DNA from: Candidatus Eiseniibacteriota bacterium
GTDB taxonomy: Bacteria; Eisenbacteria; RBG-16-71-46; CAIMUX01
Length of the DNA: 64,000 nt
Reading direction: 5' to 3'
Assembly: GCA_016712505.1 (NCBI GenBank)
Contig: JADJQY010000001.1
Span: 806,001-870,000, forward strand
The position numbers and the translations under genes are program-made. The notes beneath the pieces were generated by a model, which did no database searches, was not told the origin of the DNA, and saw only the letters and a list, made by a program, of their open reading frames with translations. This document shows, piece by piece, positions 1-9,540 of this stretch. Within the stretch, counting starts at the first letter, position 1. Each line of letters starts with the position of its first letter.

Positions 1-230
1 TGGTCGCCGCGCCCGTCGGCGGGGCCGAGGTCGACGATCATGACGCGGTCCTCGGTGTGGTGGATCACGAGCTTGATCGCCTCGAGCATGGAGATGCGCT
101 CCATGGCGGAGAGAGGACAGAGAAACACCGAGAACTGCACGGGTTGGCCGAACCCGCACATCTTCTTGTAGATCCGCCTCAACCGTTTGGGGTGGGCGAC
201 GTCGTAGCTGACGAGATACCGATTCCGCAT
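1..230 (-). CDS. cas2: CRISPR-associated endonuclease Cas2 (C-terminus off the window)
   Basis: Small Cas2 protein that dimerises and bridges two Cas1 dimers in the spacer-acquisition complex. The visible 76 codons begin MRNRYLVSYDVAHPKRL, which is the first ferredoxin-fold strand with the conserved Asp in SYD, followed by a helix with KRLRRIYKKM. A later stretch, RVMIVDLGP, is the core strand near the end of the fold. It starts 4 nt after the stop of the cas4-cas1 fusion, so the two are co-transcribed. The left edge cuts it before the stop codon, leaving perhaps the last 15-20 residues outside. Identification is firm from sequence pattern and context. Confidence 0.9.
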   Translation of the reverse strand, partial: MRNRYLVSYDVAHPKRLRRIYKKMCGFGQPVQFSVFLCPLSAMERISMLEAIKLVIHHTEDRVMIVDLGPADGRGD

Positions 231-233
231 GGC

Positions 234-2015
234 CTACCTCGTCCGGAAGATGGGGTAGTCGGGAATCTCGCCGGTGAGATGCCGAGCGAGGAGGCGACAC
301 TGCATCTCGAGAACGCGGCGGTACGTGACGGGGTAGCCGAAGAGGGGGTGGGTGATGGTGGCCTGCATGCGGCGCTCGTAGGCGTTGAGCGCGGCCTTGC
401 GACCGCTGGGGGTCATGGTGCACATGCCGGCGCGCACGAGAAAGTCAGAATTGCGGATCTCGCCGGTGTTGATGAGCTGGAGCACGACGGAATCGACGAT
501 CAAGGGCCGGAACTCCTCCATGAGGTCGAGGGCGAGGGAGGGGCGTCCGTAACGTGGCTGATGGAAGAAGCCGAGGAGGGGATCGAAGCCGACCGAGAGG
601 GACGTGACGGCGAGATCCTTGGTCAGGATGGAGTAGAGGAACGAGAGGAGAGCGTTGACGGGATCCTTGGGCGGCCTCCGATTGCGTCCACTGAAATCGA
701 AGTCGGGAAGGTCGCTCTCGGTGGACTTCCGCAGGAGCGAGCCGAAGTTGCCGAAGTAGGTACGGGCGGCTGCACCTTCGATCCCGAGGAGCGAGGCGAA
801 GTCGGCGGCACGGGTGGTGGTGAAGGCGAAGCGGGTGAGTTCGGTGAGCACGGCGGGGTTGATTCCCTTGTAGTTTCGCCGGAGAAGGGTGCGCTGGTTC
901 AGGATCTTACCCCGGACGAACCGCTTGGCGAGCCGGAGTGATGCCTCGGGATCGGCCGCGGTCCGGAACTGGATCCGGCGGAGTTCGATGTTCTTGTTGC
1001 CCATCCCCTGCACGATCCCGTTGAACCAACCGCCGTAGGAGAAGAAGCAGACCGGGATCTCCCACCGGCAGAGTTCGTTGAGAGTCTGGGTGCTGACCTG
1101 GATGTTGCCGTAGATGTTGAGCTGCGAGACGTCGAGCAGGCGGACGTTTTGGATCACCTTCCCCTTCTCCCGCACCTGGAGGCGCTCGCCGTCCTTTCCG
1201 ACCGAGAGACCCTGGGTCTGGAGGTAGACGGGCTCCGCGTCCCTGCGCTCGGTCACGAGTTGTCGCACCGAGCCGGTGGGCAGACTGTCCCGGAGGCGGA
1301 GGAAGTTCACCTCGTCGGGCATGCAGATCCCGACCAGTGAACAACGCGGGCACTTGGGACTGTCGACGAGGGGCGGCGGAATGTTGATGCTGGACCCGCA
1401 GCTTCGGGCCTGTTCGAGGAGTTCGAGAGTACGATCGACGAGGATGAAGTCGAACTCGATCGTGACCCGTTCCTTCGACTCGGCGTAGTAGATCTCGCCC
1501 GCTTCGCACTTGTAGCCGTTTTCCCTCAGGATGAGCCCCTGGAGGCAGAGCTGCACCATCTCCGGCTCCCATGCTCCCTCGGGCGTGGGCGGCCGGGAGC
1601 CGCGCTTGTATTCGATCGGGACGGCGAAGCCGTCTCGGATCTCGAGCATGTCGAGCTTGGCGATCACGCCGAGCGTTGGTGCGGAGAGAAGCACCGCGGT
1701 CGAACGGCTGCTGGTCCCGGGGATCTCGGGGAGATCGGGGAGGTCCTCGGCGCTGGGAGTGGCCCCGGTCTCTGTGTCGACCCGGCGATGACGGAAGCGT
1801 CCTTCGACGGTCTCGAGATTGTGCTCGAACTCTCCGTAAACGTGTTCGATGAAGTAGCTGCGTGGGCAGTAAGCGTAGTCGCTGACGGCCCTTGCAGGAA
1901 GTAGGTCCGCCCCGTCGGGCTCGACGATCTTGGGGATCGTGGGCTCGAGAGTCGAGTCGGTATCGAGCTGCGGGTCGCCATCGGGGTCGTGACTGGGATC
2001 GGGATGCAGGGTCAT
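234..2015 (-). CDS. cas4-cas1: Cas4-Cas1 fusion protein, type I-G CRISPR adaptation
   Basis: Fusion of a Cas4 nuclease to the Cas1 integrase, 593 aa. Cas4 processes prespacers and reads the PAM; Cas1 integrates them into the array. Residues 1-38 are an acidic, Pro-rich extension. The Cas4 part (about 40-240) has four cysteines (Cys50, Cys222, Cys225, Cys231) placed as in [4Fe-4S] Cas4, plus nuclease residues Asp122 and the EYK motif at 135-137. The Cas1 part (about 255-593) has the metal-site signatures, including a Glu in GIEGAAARTYF, the His of FFHQPRYGRPS and acidic residues of ALDLMEEFRP. Such fusions are typical of type I-G. GAGGAGAT precedes the ATG. No inactivating change is visible. 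Confidence 0.95.
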   Translation of the reverse strand: MTLHPDPSHDPDGDPQLDTDSTLEPTIPKIVEPDGADLLPARAVSDYAYCPRSYFIEHVYGEFEHNLETVEGRFRHRRVDTETGATPSAEDLPDLPEIPGTSSRSTAVLLSAPTLGVIAKLDMLEIRDGFAVPIEYKRGSRPPTPEGAWEPEMVQLCLQGLILRENGYKCEAGEIYYAESKERVTIEFDFILVDRTLELLEQARSCGSSINIPPPLVDSPKCPRCSLVGICMPDEVNFLRLRDSLPTGSVRQLVTERRDAEPVYLQTQGLSVGKDGERLQVREKGKVIQNVRLLDVSQLNIYGNIQVSTQTLNELCRWEIPVCFFSYGGWFNGIVQGMGNKNIELRRIQFRTAADPEASLRLAKRFVRGKILNQRTLLRRNYKGINPAVLTELTRFAFTTTRAADFASLLGIEGAAARTYFGNFGSLLRKSTESDLPDFDFSGRNRRPPKDPVNALLSFLYSILTKDLAVTSLSVGFDPLLGFFHQPRYGRPSLALDLMEEFRPLIVDSVVLQLINTGEIRNSDFLVRAGMCTMTPSGRKAALNAYERRMQATITHPLFGYPVTYRRVLEMQCRLLARHLTGEIPDYPIFRTR

Positions 2016-2085
2016 GGTGCGATCTCCTCTTGCCGCGGCAGCGGCTAGGGTGATGTAGCTGGCATTTCACCTCCTGTGGTGACGT

Positions 2086-2107
2086 GGGCGGCTGTCCGGA
2101 GCCGCCC
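2086..2107. other. Inverted repeat between cas8-like gene and cas4-cas1
   Basis: A perfect 8-bp inverted repeat (GGGCGGCT / AGCCGCCC) with a 6-nt loop lies in the 160-bp gap that separates the interference genes from the adaptation genes. All other gaps in the cas operon are overlaps or under 5 nt, so this is the only place for a partial terminator or processing site. No U-run follows on the minus strand, so termination would be weak. Function is inferred from position only. Confidence 0.35.
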
Positions 2108-2175
2108 GACCGGAATGGATGTGCCACAAGGCAGGCACATCGAAATCGCGCGATCGGCGAAGATCTACGCAACCG

Positions 2176-3117
2176 TCACAGGGACGACGGCGGAGAAAAT
2201 CCGCCGTAGCCCTTCGGGTCTGGGCGGCGAATCTGCGCACAGAGCACAGCGTCAATCCCGCGCGCCGCTCGCTCGCGATCGCTCATCAACCCGAGATTGG
2301 GAGACTGAAGCAGGCTCTGCACGGTTCGCCTAGACAGGGGAGGTGCCCAGAGAGGCCAGGTGAAGCTACCTGTCACCCGATCGCCGCTCCACCCGGTTGT
2401 GTGCGCGGTCGACGCCCGCATAGCCATCGGAAAGCAGGACAATGCAACGGCCGCGAGAACGTCAGCCCCTGGGACGCCCGTTCGTGGGCCGCTACCTGAC
2501 GGATTTGTGGCGCGAAGGGCGTAGTCCCTGAACGAGGTGCAATCCCACATGAAATTCGGTAACGTCTTCTCGTACAGCCAAGGACCAACAAGAGCTTGCT
2601 CTATGTCCGTCTCCTCAACGGTCTTGGTGAGCGCGACAAACATCTCCAGGAACTGCTGGCTCCCAGCGGTGAAGTGGAACAGGGTCGGTCTGACCACCGG
2701 CGATGTATCAATGCGCGACTTTGGTGAAGTGGCTGCCAAGGCCGCAGCCATTTCAAGGGTCCAAGACCCACGGTCCTGGACGCTCCTCACCAACATCTGT
2801 TGAAAGCAATCCCACTCGGACGCCGACGGGCGCAAATCCCGGATTGCTCGATCGTCCTTTTGATACTCGAGTTGAAGAACCGGATCAGACGCGATCTTTC
2901 TCACGAACGAGAGGCAGCTATCGACGACACGCCGCTCATCCCAATTCGTTGACTGAAAATGCAACACCGGGCACCAGCTACCTTGGTGTCTCCAGGACAA
3001 GCGCGGTTGATCCTCTGACTCAGATAGACTTGCCAGGGCCGTGAGCGCACCCAGCGCCGCGAGAAATCCAAGTGGATTGGCGCCGTCGATTCCGGGGAGT
3101 GCGAGGGCGTGACTCAT
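2176..3117 (-). CDS. Type I-G Cas8-like (Cas8u/Csx17-type) Cascade subunit
   Basis: Protein of 313 aa encoded directly after cas3, with which it shares an ATGA start/stop overlap (3114-3117). The N-terminus MSHALALPGIDGANPLGFLA is followed by alternating Leu/Ala, the pattern by which I-U/I-G large-subunit proteins begin (Leu-x-Gly, then PLxxLaALG). No enzymatic motif is visible. In this subtype the Cas8 protein is expected to help recognise the PAM and recruit Cas3. It is shorter than many Csx17 proteins, so it may be the compact Cas8u2 form. Subtype context is strong, but the exact family name is uncertain. An 8-bp inverted repeat (2187-2207) lies inside the last codons. Confidence 0.72.
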   Translation of the reverse strand: MSHALALPGIDGANPLGFLAALGALTALASLSESEDQPRLSWRHQGSWCPVLHFQSTNWDERRVVDSCLSFVRKIASDPVLQLEYQKDDRAIRDLRPSASEWDCFQQMLVRSVQDRGSWTLEMAAALAATSPKSRIDTSPVVRPTLFHFTAGSQQFLEMFVALTKTVEETDIEQALVGPWLYEKTLPNFMWDCTSFRDYALRATNPSGSGPRTGVPGADVLAAVALSCFPMAMRASTAHTTGWSGDRVTGSFTWPLWAPPLSRRTVQSLLQSPNLGLMSDRERAARGIDAVLCAQIRRPDPKGYGGFSPPSSL

Positions 3118-6047
3118 GTGTCCTCCTGGGTGAGTTTCTGCTCGCGTTCGCTGCGCCGGTGGTCGGCGAGGCGGAGGATCGCTTCGAGCCAGGCGAGGCC
3201 GAACCAGCCGTAGCGGTGGACCAGGCGCCAGAAGCGGTCGCTCACGCCGGAGTCGAGGCGCTCGAGTCCGTGGTCGGTGGGCGCGGAGAGGGACTGGCCC
3301 TCGAGTTCGAGCGTGACCGACCGGGGGGATGGGTCGGGCGCGTAGGGGGCGAATGGCCGGCAGCGCCCGTGGTGCGAGCCGACGAGGTGGAGAACGAGGT
3401 CGGGATCGTGGGCCTGCGAAAGGATCGTCCCGCCCTGGGTCAACATGGCGACGGAGAGGAGTTCGTGACGTGCGCCTCGGGGATACTGGGATAGCTCCAG
3501 GGCGTGGGCACGGGCGGCGGCGTCGCCGGCGGGGACGCGCGACTTCGCCAACGGTTCGGGAGCCACGAGGGTTCGGTACTCGCTGCCTCCGTGCAGGAGT
3601 CGCTGAAAACGGGGGTCTGCCTTGCCGGCGTCGTGCCAGCGGCCGGCGAGTTCGAGGTCTGCGCGAATGGCGTCGTCGAAGCCGATGCGCCGCGCGAAGT
3701 CCGAAGCAAATGCGCCGACGCCGGCCATGTGTGCCCGCAGCGTGACTTCCACCCCGGAGAACGAGGCGCGATCGTCTTCGGTCGTCACCTCCTCTCCCTC
3801 CGCTGGGAGGGACCTTCGGGCGATGAGAACAAAGTATGCGTCGTCGTCCTTCCCGAAGCGGAGCACGCGTGGGGGGCGCCGGGTTCCGAGTTCCTGGTCG
3901 AGAACCCGCAGGATGTCGCTCTGCCAGGGGGCGAGATCCGGCAGGTTGCTCAGGAAGGAGACCCAATCGCGGAACCGAGCGGGGTCGTCGGAGTCGGTCT
4001 CCGCATCGTTGCCTGGGCGCGGAAGGACTGGGGGATCCGCTTGGCGCTGCGCGGGGAACTCGCTGCGCACGATCTCCGGGTGCAGACGGAGCACGGCTCG
4101 ACCGCGATGCGTGCGGTTGGCGGCCGTGCCGAGATCCGAGACGGGCGTGGGCGACTCGGGATCCCAGTTGCCCTGGAAGAGCCCACCGTAGGTGGACGGG
4201 ACGAGCACAACCGTGCCGGGGCGAAGCTGCTTGGACGTGGCGACCGACACCGACTCACCCTCCCACAGGAGCGCGACTCGGCGTCGAGGGTTGTCGGTCG
4301 TCATCTCGCGTCGATCCTCCCGAGCTTCCTCGACACGTCCGCCTTCGACGTCCGCAAGGTCTCCTTGGGATGGCTCGCTCTCCAGCCAGCGCCGGACGGC
4401 CCAGATCGGAACGGAGAGTGTCTCCAGGCTGGATGGAGGACAGGACTCGATCTGTGCATGGAGTTGGTCCAGAAGCTCCGTGTCCGCGACCGCTGACTCG
4501 ATCAGCTCCGCCGACAGATCGGCTCGCCAGATGATCCCGACCTCCAGGTTCGGCCTCTGCTGACCGTGGAGCCAGAGGGCGACCTCGGGGTCTGGATATG
4601 GCTGCGGCGAGGTCTGCACCCATGCGTCGAGGTGGGACGGCAACAGAGTGGGTGCCTGCTCGGCTGGCGCCAGCAGGGTTTCCGGGCCGTCGATCTGATT
4701 GAGGTCGAAACCGCCGGAGCCAAAGTCGACCTGGGGGAGCGCGGTGAGAGCGCGCCAGGTGAGGAGCATCGCGGGTCCGTAGATCGGGTCGGACTCGTCC
4801 GCGTCGGAGCGGATCAGGATCCGAGCCTGCGAGTTCGGGAAAGTGCCCATGCGATTCAGGCGTCCGAACCGCTGTCGCAGCGAGTCGAGGCTGGAGCACT
4901 CGGTCACCAGGTAGTCGAAGTCGAAGTCAGCGCCGGCCTCGATCGACTGCGTGGCCACGACGAACACCGGGCGTTCGCTCGACTCGCGACTCCGAGTGCT
5001 CGACACGAGGCGCTCGAGTTCCACCCCCACCGTGCCTCGATCGAGCGGTCGCATGCGCCCGGTCACCAGGAGGACCCGCGCGGTGTCGCCGAGCTTGCCC
5101 TCAAGATGTCGGGCGATCTCCCGCGCGGACGCGACGCGGTTGACCACGATGCCGATCGCGGTTCCGGAGGTTCGGGGGTAGGAGAGGGCTGCTTCGGCCA
5201 TCGCGGCGGCGAATGTCGCCTGTCGGTCGGGTTCCGTGCCGCGCACCGTCACCTCGCGAAGCTCGGCCGGCTTGGGGGCACGAAGGCGTCGATCGAGCTC
5301 CGGGTCGGCATGATCGTCGTTGTCGAGCTTGAACGCCGTCGCCCTGCTTTTCGGGTCGGGCGTTGCGCTCATCTCGACGATCCGCCAGCGATCTGGCAAC
5401 GGGCGCTCCGCCCAGGAGCGGTAGCGTCTCTGTAGCGCGTTCAGAGTGTCGCGGAACGGTCGGGAGAGGTGCACTTCGTCGAGCAGGAATAGACTGTCGT
5501 TCCCCAGGAGACCGGCGTGGATCGGTTTCATCGAGTCGCTCACGCCATACCCGCGGAACAGCAGTCTGGAGCCGACCTGATCGACCGTCGAGATGGCGAT
5601 CAGCGGCTGTGCAGGGCTACGCGCCCAGGTGTCGTCGCGGGGAATTCCGCCACGCAGGATCGCGAGTTCGAGCGGCTCTCCTTCGAACGAGAGGCGCTGG
5701 AGGGCATTCTTGACCTTCTCGGTGGCTGTTCCTGGGGCCGCGTCACGCAAGGCTTTCACGATGACCCGGCCCCGATTGTGGGCTTGATCGACGATCGTCC
5801 GGCGATCGACCACATAGACGATCCTCATGGGGGCGGTTCGATTCGAGGACTCCGCCTGGAGCGCGAGGTGGAAAAGTGCGACGTCGAGAGCCGCAGTCTT
5901 GCCCACACCGGTGGGGAGATCGAGCAGGTGGGGCCAGGTGCCGTTCGCCGCGACCTCTCGCGCGAGTCGCAGTTGCCAGGGGAACGGGCGGTACCCGTGA
6001 ACTTCCTGGAAGTAGATCGGGAAGTCGTCGATCGAGAGACTAGACAT
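3114..6047 (-). CDS. cas3: Cas3 helicase-nuclease with C-terminal HD domain (type I-G)
   Basis: Effector helicase-nuclease that unwinds and degrades target DNA after Cascade binding, 977 aa. Superfamily 2 helicase motifs come first: Walker A PTGVGKT at 45-51, a DEVH box in FLLDEVHLS near residue 190, MSATP near 230, and a motif VI region ending RQRFGRLNRMG. The HD nuclease lies at the C-terminus: His-Asp at 805-806 in GRWHDAGKADPRF, then SHHGR near 893 and an ADH near 963. The helicase-then-HD order is inverted relative to most type I Cas3 proteins and is a known trait of I-U/I-G. The start overlaps the end of csb2 by 8 nt and the stop overlaps the cas8-like start, so translation is coupled. 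Confidence 0.93.
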   Translation of the reverse strand: MSSLSIDDFPIYFQEVHGYRPFPWQLRLAREVAANGTWPHLLDLPTGVGKTAALDVALFHLALQAESSNRTAPMRIVYVVDRRTIVDQAHNRGRVIVKALRDAAPGTATEKVKNALQRLSFEGEPLELAILRGGIPRDDTWARSPAQPLIAISTVDQVGSRLLFRGYGVSDSMKPIHAGLLGNDSLFLLDEVHLSRPFRDTLNALQRRYRSWAERPLPDRWRIVEMSATPDPKSRATAFKLDNDDHADPELDRRLRAPKPAELREVTVRGTEPDRQATFAAAMAEAALSYPRTSGTAIGIVVNRVASAREIARHLEGKLGDTARVLLVTGRMRPLDRGTVGVELERLVSSTRSRESSERPVFVVATQSIEAGADFDFDYLVTECSSLDSLRQRFGRLNRMGTFPNSQARILIRSDADESDPIYGPAMLLTWRALTALPQVDFGSGGFDLNQIDGPETLLAPAEQAPTLLPSHLDAWVQTSPQPYPDPEVALWLHGQQRPNLEVGIIWRADLSAELIESAVADTELLDQLHAQIESCPPSSLETLSVPIWAVRRWLESEPSQGDLADVEGGRVEEAREDRREMTTDNPRRRVALLWEGESVSVATSKQLRPGTVVLVPSTYGGLFQGNWDPESPTPVSDLGTAANRTHRGRAVLRLHPEIVRSEFPAQRQADPPVLPRPGNDAETDSDDPARFRDWVSFLSNLPDLAPWQSDILRVLDQELGTRRPPRVLRFGKDDDAYFVLIARRSLPAEGEEVTTEDDRASFSGVEVTLRAHMAGVGAFASDFARRIGFDDAIRADLELAGRWHDAGKADPRFQRLLHGGSEYRTLVAPEPLAKSRVPAGDAAARAHALELSQYPRGARHELLSVAMLTQGGTILSQAHDPDLVLHLVGSHHGRCRPFAPYAPDPSPRSVTLELEGQSLSAPTDHGLERLDSGVSDRFWRLVHRYGWFGLAWLEAILRLADHRRSEREQKLTQEDT

Positions 6048-7715
6048 CGGCCACCTCCGGTCGGAGCAGACCCAGTCCGACGAATCTTCCGGCTCCGAGG
6101 ATCACCGGCCCGCGGACCGGGCGCTCGAAAATGATCCGAGCGTGCGTGAGTGCGCGCCGGGTCCGGTTCGGATCGTTCGGAAAGGGGGGATAGTGCCGCG
6201 CCTTGGGACTACCGGCGACGGGCGCGGCGGGTAGGATCTCGACCGCTTCGGGGCGGGGCAGCCCAATGTTGGCGCACGCCGCGGCGATCGAACTGCTCGC
6301 TTCCGCGATGACGCGGTTGAGCTTCGCGGGATCGTTGGCGTGCAGATCTCCGGGATGGTTATCCAGGGCGATGGGAGTGACCGTCGCCCAGGAGCGAGCG
6401 GGTCCGACCCAGGTTGCGATCTGGAGGGTGCGCTGCAGCGGGACCTCCTCGAGACGCCTCACCTGGAGCGAACCGGCCGCGCCGAGGTGGATCGGGAGGA
6501 GCGGCGTGTCCTCTTCGCCGGTCCGGCATGCGCCCTCCCAGGCGGCGAGCGCCCGATAGACCGCCTTTCGGTCGTCTGTCGTACTCGCGCGCGGGAGCAG
6601 GAGCGCGATCCCCATCAGGTACCCATCCGCGTGCTGGCCTCCGACGAAGGGCAACGGGAGGATGGCGAGGTGGGGTTGGTCGGTTGGGGTGGCGTCGGGC
6701 CGGTGCCCTGAGATGAGCTCCGCCACCGGCTGCGAAGCGTACTTGAGCAGCACCCGGCGAACTGCACGCGCGACGCCCGGCCGGCGGTGCAGGGAAGGGC
6801 GAGTTCACCGGCGCGGCGAAGGATGATCCAGGTCTCGTCGAAGATACTGCTCGGAACTGTCGAGGCCACTCCGGTAGATGGTGCCCCATACCTCTGCGGG
6901 ATCGACGGCATCACGCGCGGCTCGGTCTCGCGATGACGGGTGAATGCTTCGGTCAGGAGGGCGAGTTGATTGACGAGCGGAATCCGCAGGCGGACCTCGC
7001 CGTCGTCGGAGGGGATCCAGTTGGGTGAAGGTGCCTCGCCGGTCAGGCGGACACTCACCAAGGTGGAGGAATGTCCCAGGCGGACGACGCGCGCCGCGAT
7101 GCGGTCGAGCGCCTCGAGCACTGCGGCATCGGGCTTCGAGTCGTCCCAGATGAAGGTGACGCGCGGCTCGTCCGGAGAGACCGATGGGAAGGTGCGAGCT
7201 TGCCTGACGCGTTGCTCCGGGAGCATCGATTGTCCTCGCTTCACGTCGCCGGAAGACATCGCGGTTCGAGCGGCGATTGCCTTCTCGATGCGGCCGAGGA
7301 TCCCGGTGCTGAGCTTTGTATGCTGCTTCTCGAGCTGCGAGAGCTCGCGTTCCGCTCCCGCGGCACTGGTGGATCGCGCCTTTGCGCGCGCGGTCTCGAC
7401 TGCCTGGGCCGACTCCACGAGTTCGTCGCGGGCACTCTCGAAGTCTCCGACCACCGTCGGATCGTTGACCGGGACGAACACGGTGTAGAGTTCACGCTCC
7501 GATGCCGTGGAGGCGCTCACCTTGGGCGCTCCCTGGGCGGCGAGCCAGTCGAGCGCTGCGAGCTCAGTGGGATCGGCGGGTTCCGATGCGTGGCACGCTG
7601 CGACCAGGGTGGAGAAGAGACGGGCCGGATGCGGCGGCCACTCCCCTCGACGTCGATCGTTGAACTGCGTGGCCACGAACCGGCCGGTGAGGAAGTTGAC
7701 CTCGAGGGCCAGCAT
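6040..7715 (-). CDS. csb2: Csb2 (Cas5-Cas6 fusion), interrupted by one frameshift
   Basis: Cascade subunit of type I-G that combines the Cas5 role (crRNA 5' handle binding) and the Cas6 role (pre-crRNA cleavage). The first part (from 7715) starts MLALEVNFLTGRFVATQ and contains the Cas5-like WPPHPARLFSTLVAA signature. The second part, in another frame, carries the family's end region with ISGHRPD, LPLPFVGGQHADGYL and a glycine-rich loop GLGLLRPEV. Frames join if one G is restored in the minus-strand GGG at 6776-6778, giving ...GRGVARAVRRVLLKY... and a 558-aa protein, a normal length. No slippery heptamer is visible, so programmed frameshifting is unlikely. A sequencing deletion or recent mutation fits better. 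The start codon overlaps the csb1 stop. Confidence 0.85.
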
Positions 7716-8983
7716 CAGTCGCTCTCCGAGCCGGATCCCGCCTGGGTGAGTTCACGGCTCTTCCGCACGAGTGCCGCGAGTTTGGGGGCGGGCTTGAGCG
7801 TGATCGGGCCGCGATCCCAGCCGAGCCCGAGCTTCTGTGCGGCGCTCGCGGCCTCGGCGAGGAGCTTGGCCGCGCCACCCGTCGTCAGCGCGAACTGGGT
7901 TGCCGGCTGTCCGTCGCGTCCGAGCAGTTCGTAGCTCGAGGGGGCCTCGGGCACGAGCAGCGAGCGCGAGCGAAGATCGAAGTCCGACTGGCGGAGATAG
8001 GCGAGTCCGGCCAGTCCGAGCGCGGCGAGGGCGGTTCTGGCGGCCAGTTCAGCCTCGTCGCGGGAGGCGGCGGGGAGGACAGCGCCTTTGATGTCGGTCA
8101 CGAAGCGGAGTCGCCGGAGGCCGGCGAGGGAGAAAACTGCGGTCTGCAGCGCATGGCTCATGGTCACGCCACCTGCTTCGGAGTCGATCGTCGGGGGAAT
8201 GTTGCCGTGATTGATCGCGGAGGGGGATCCCTTGTCGCCGGATCCTCCAACGGGAACTGGCTTCCCCTTGCCCTCCTTCATCGCGACGCTCTCGTCGAGC
8301 GTCCAGCGCTCCTTGGGATCCGGGTGCTGAAAGACCGGTCCGGCCTTCTTCTCGATCCCGAGCGGATCGAGGCGACTCGCGGTCTTCACACCACCGACGA
8401 CGTCGACTCCGATGATCTCGGAGACCATGCAGCGCTGGAACTTTGCGCCAAGCCCTCCCTTGGGCCCGGTGCTGTCCCAAACGCCGAAGATCAGCGCCGT
8501 CGGGCAGTAGCGGTACATGCCGGTGGCGTGATTCGGGCGTGAGTCGGTGAAGGCCCGCCCGGGATCGGAGAACCGGAAGAGCTGACCGTCGAGGAGGCTG
8601 TCGCGGAGCAGGGCGTCGGCGATCCGGTGCGGGGTCTGGAGAGCGGTGATCTGGCCGATGTCCTCGAGTCCTGTCTCGCCGGAGAAGTCCACCTCGACGA
8701 GCGGGAAGTCGATCTCCTTCCGCCGCCATGCTTCGAGGAGCGCTTCTTCCATGCGATTGGCTTGAGATGCGACGGAGTCGAGCAGGACGGTGAGGCTCTC
8801 GCGCCCTTCGATCCGGCGGCGCTCCAAGGCGTACTTCGTCTCGGCTCCCTTTTCCTTCATGTAGGTCGGCGGGAAGACCTTGTCGCCGGGGCCACCGGCG
8901 GGCTGGAGGCGGGTGATCGAGCGGACGGCGACCGCGGATCCGGCTACGGCGCTTCGCAGGGTGGTGAGGTCGAGTTCCTTCAT
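7715..8983 (-). CDS. csb1: Csb1 (Cas7-like) Cascade backbone protein, type I-G
   Basis: Repeated backbone subunit that coats the crRNA in the type I-G effector, 422 aa. Seen: KVFPPTYMKE near the N-terminus, a NRMEEALLEA helix, the HRIADALLRDS segment and RPNHATGMYRYCPTALIFG, all characteristic of the Csb1/GSU0053 family. A Gly-rich SLAGLRRLRF strand follows. The start at 8983 is chosen because GGAGG lies 9 nt upstream (8993-8997); a longer reading frame to 9013 lacks such a site. It is the first gene of the operon, with about 550 bp of non-coding DNA upstream that should hold the cas promoter. Confidence 0.92.
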   Translation of the reverse strand: MKELDLTTLRSAVAGSAVAVRSITRLQPAGGPGDKVFPPTYMKEKGAETKYALERRRIEGRESLTVLLDSVASQANRMEEALLEAWRRKEIDFPLVEVDFSGETGLEDIGQITALQTPHRIADALLRDSLLDGQLFRFSDPGRAFTDSRPNHATGMYRYCPTALIFGVWDSTGPKGGLGAKFQRCMVSEIIGVDVVGGVKTASRLDPLGIEKKAGPVFQHPDPKERWTLDESVAMKEGKGKPVPVGGSGDKGSPSAINHGNIPPTIDSEAGGVTMSHALQTAVFSLAGLRRLRFVTDIKGAVLPAASRDEAELAARTALAALGLAGLAYLRQSDFDLRSRSLLVPEAPSSYELLGRDGQPATQFALTTGGAAKLLAEAASAAQKLGLGWDRGPITLKPAPKLAALVRKSRELTQAGSGSESD

Positions 8984-9013
8984 CGGTAGTTTCCTCCATC
9001 CGGCGCGGCTCAC

Positions 9014-9540
9014 GAGAGCACGTGCTCACTTGCGCACAACGAGGGGCACATCGTGATGGGCGGCGGCTACGGAGGGAGCGACCGTGGTCCTGCGGATCGG
9101 ACTTGGCGGCGAGCGTCCAGGCAAATGAGCGAGACGACGTGCGTGCGGACGGACGCCCACGAACTCCGACCTGATGACGGCGGCACTGACTCTGTTCCCG
9201 TTGTCTGGGGCGTACCCGCCTCCAACACGAGCGAAACGGACCCGACTACTTTCGCGCATAGACAAGAGCTGTTCAAGGTGGAATTCGTGATTTCGCGACT
9301 TCGCGACTTCGCGACGGAGTCGCGGACCGGGATGTAGAAGCTGTACTCATCTTGAGTCCCGCTGAGTGCTGCTGCGACGGGTCTCGATCGATCCCTGCCC
9401 CTGCACGCCGAATTCCGCTACGCTCTTCGCGCCCACCCGTGGCTTGGGTCCAGTGGGGCGACAGGTTGGGGCCGTAGAGAGTGAGTCTGGTACTGGCGCG
9501 GTGGGTGACAGCGCGGCAGGTAACACAGGAGGCACGTTCC
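9014..9540. promoter_or_regulatory. Divergent intergenic region upstream of the cas operon
   Basis: About 530 bp separate csb1 (leftward) from the PNGase-like gene (rightward). No credible gene is seen. It contains three tandem 8-mers (9292-9315) and should hold the promoters of both transcription units. No confident -35/-10 pair was recognised, and no CRISPR repeats or leader are present. Confidence 0.4.
9292..9315. repeat. Three tandem copies of TTCGCGAC
   Basis: Three perfect head-to-tail 8-mers are followed at once by GGAGTCGCG, which can pair with CGCGAC. The array sits about 300 bp upstream of csb1. It could be an operator array or a chance simple repeat. It is far too short for a CRISPR. 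Confidence 0.6.

Noticed and set aside
2187..2207. 8-bp inverted repeat ACGGCGGA-gaaaa-TCCGCCGT as a terminator
   Set aside because: It lies inside the last codons of the Cas8-like gene, upstream of the stop, and no U-run follows.
6040..7715. Programmed -1 frameshifting in csb2
   Set aside because: No slippery heptamer or clear downstream structure at the join; a one-base deletion in a G run explains it more simply.
9292..9315. Tandem repeat considered as a CRISPR remnant
   Set aside because: Units are 8 bp without spacers; no 28-37-bp repeats occur anywhere in the window.
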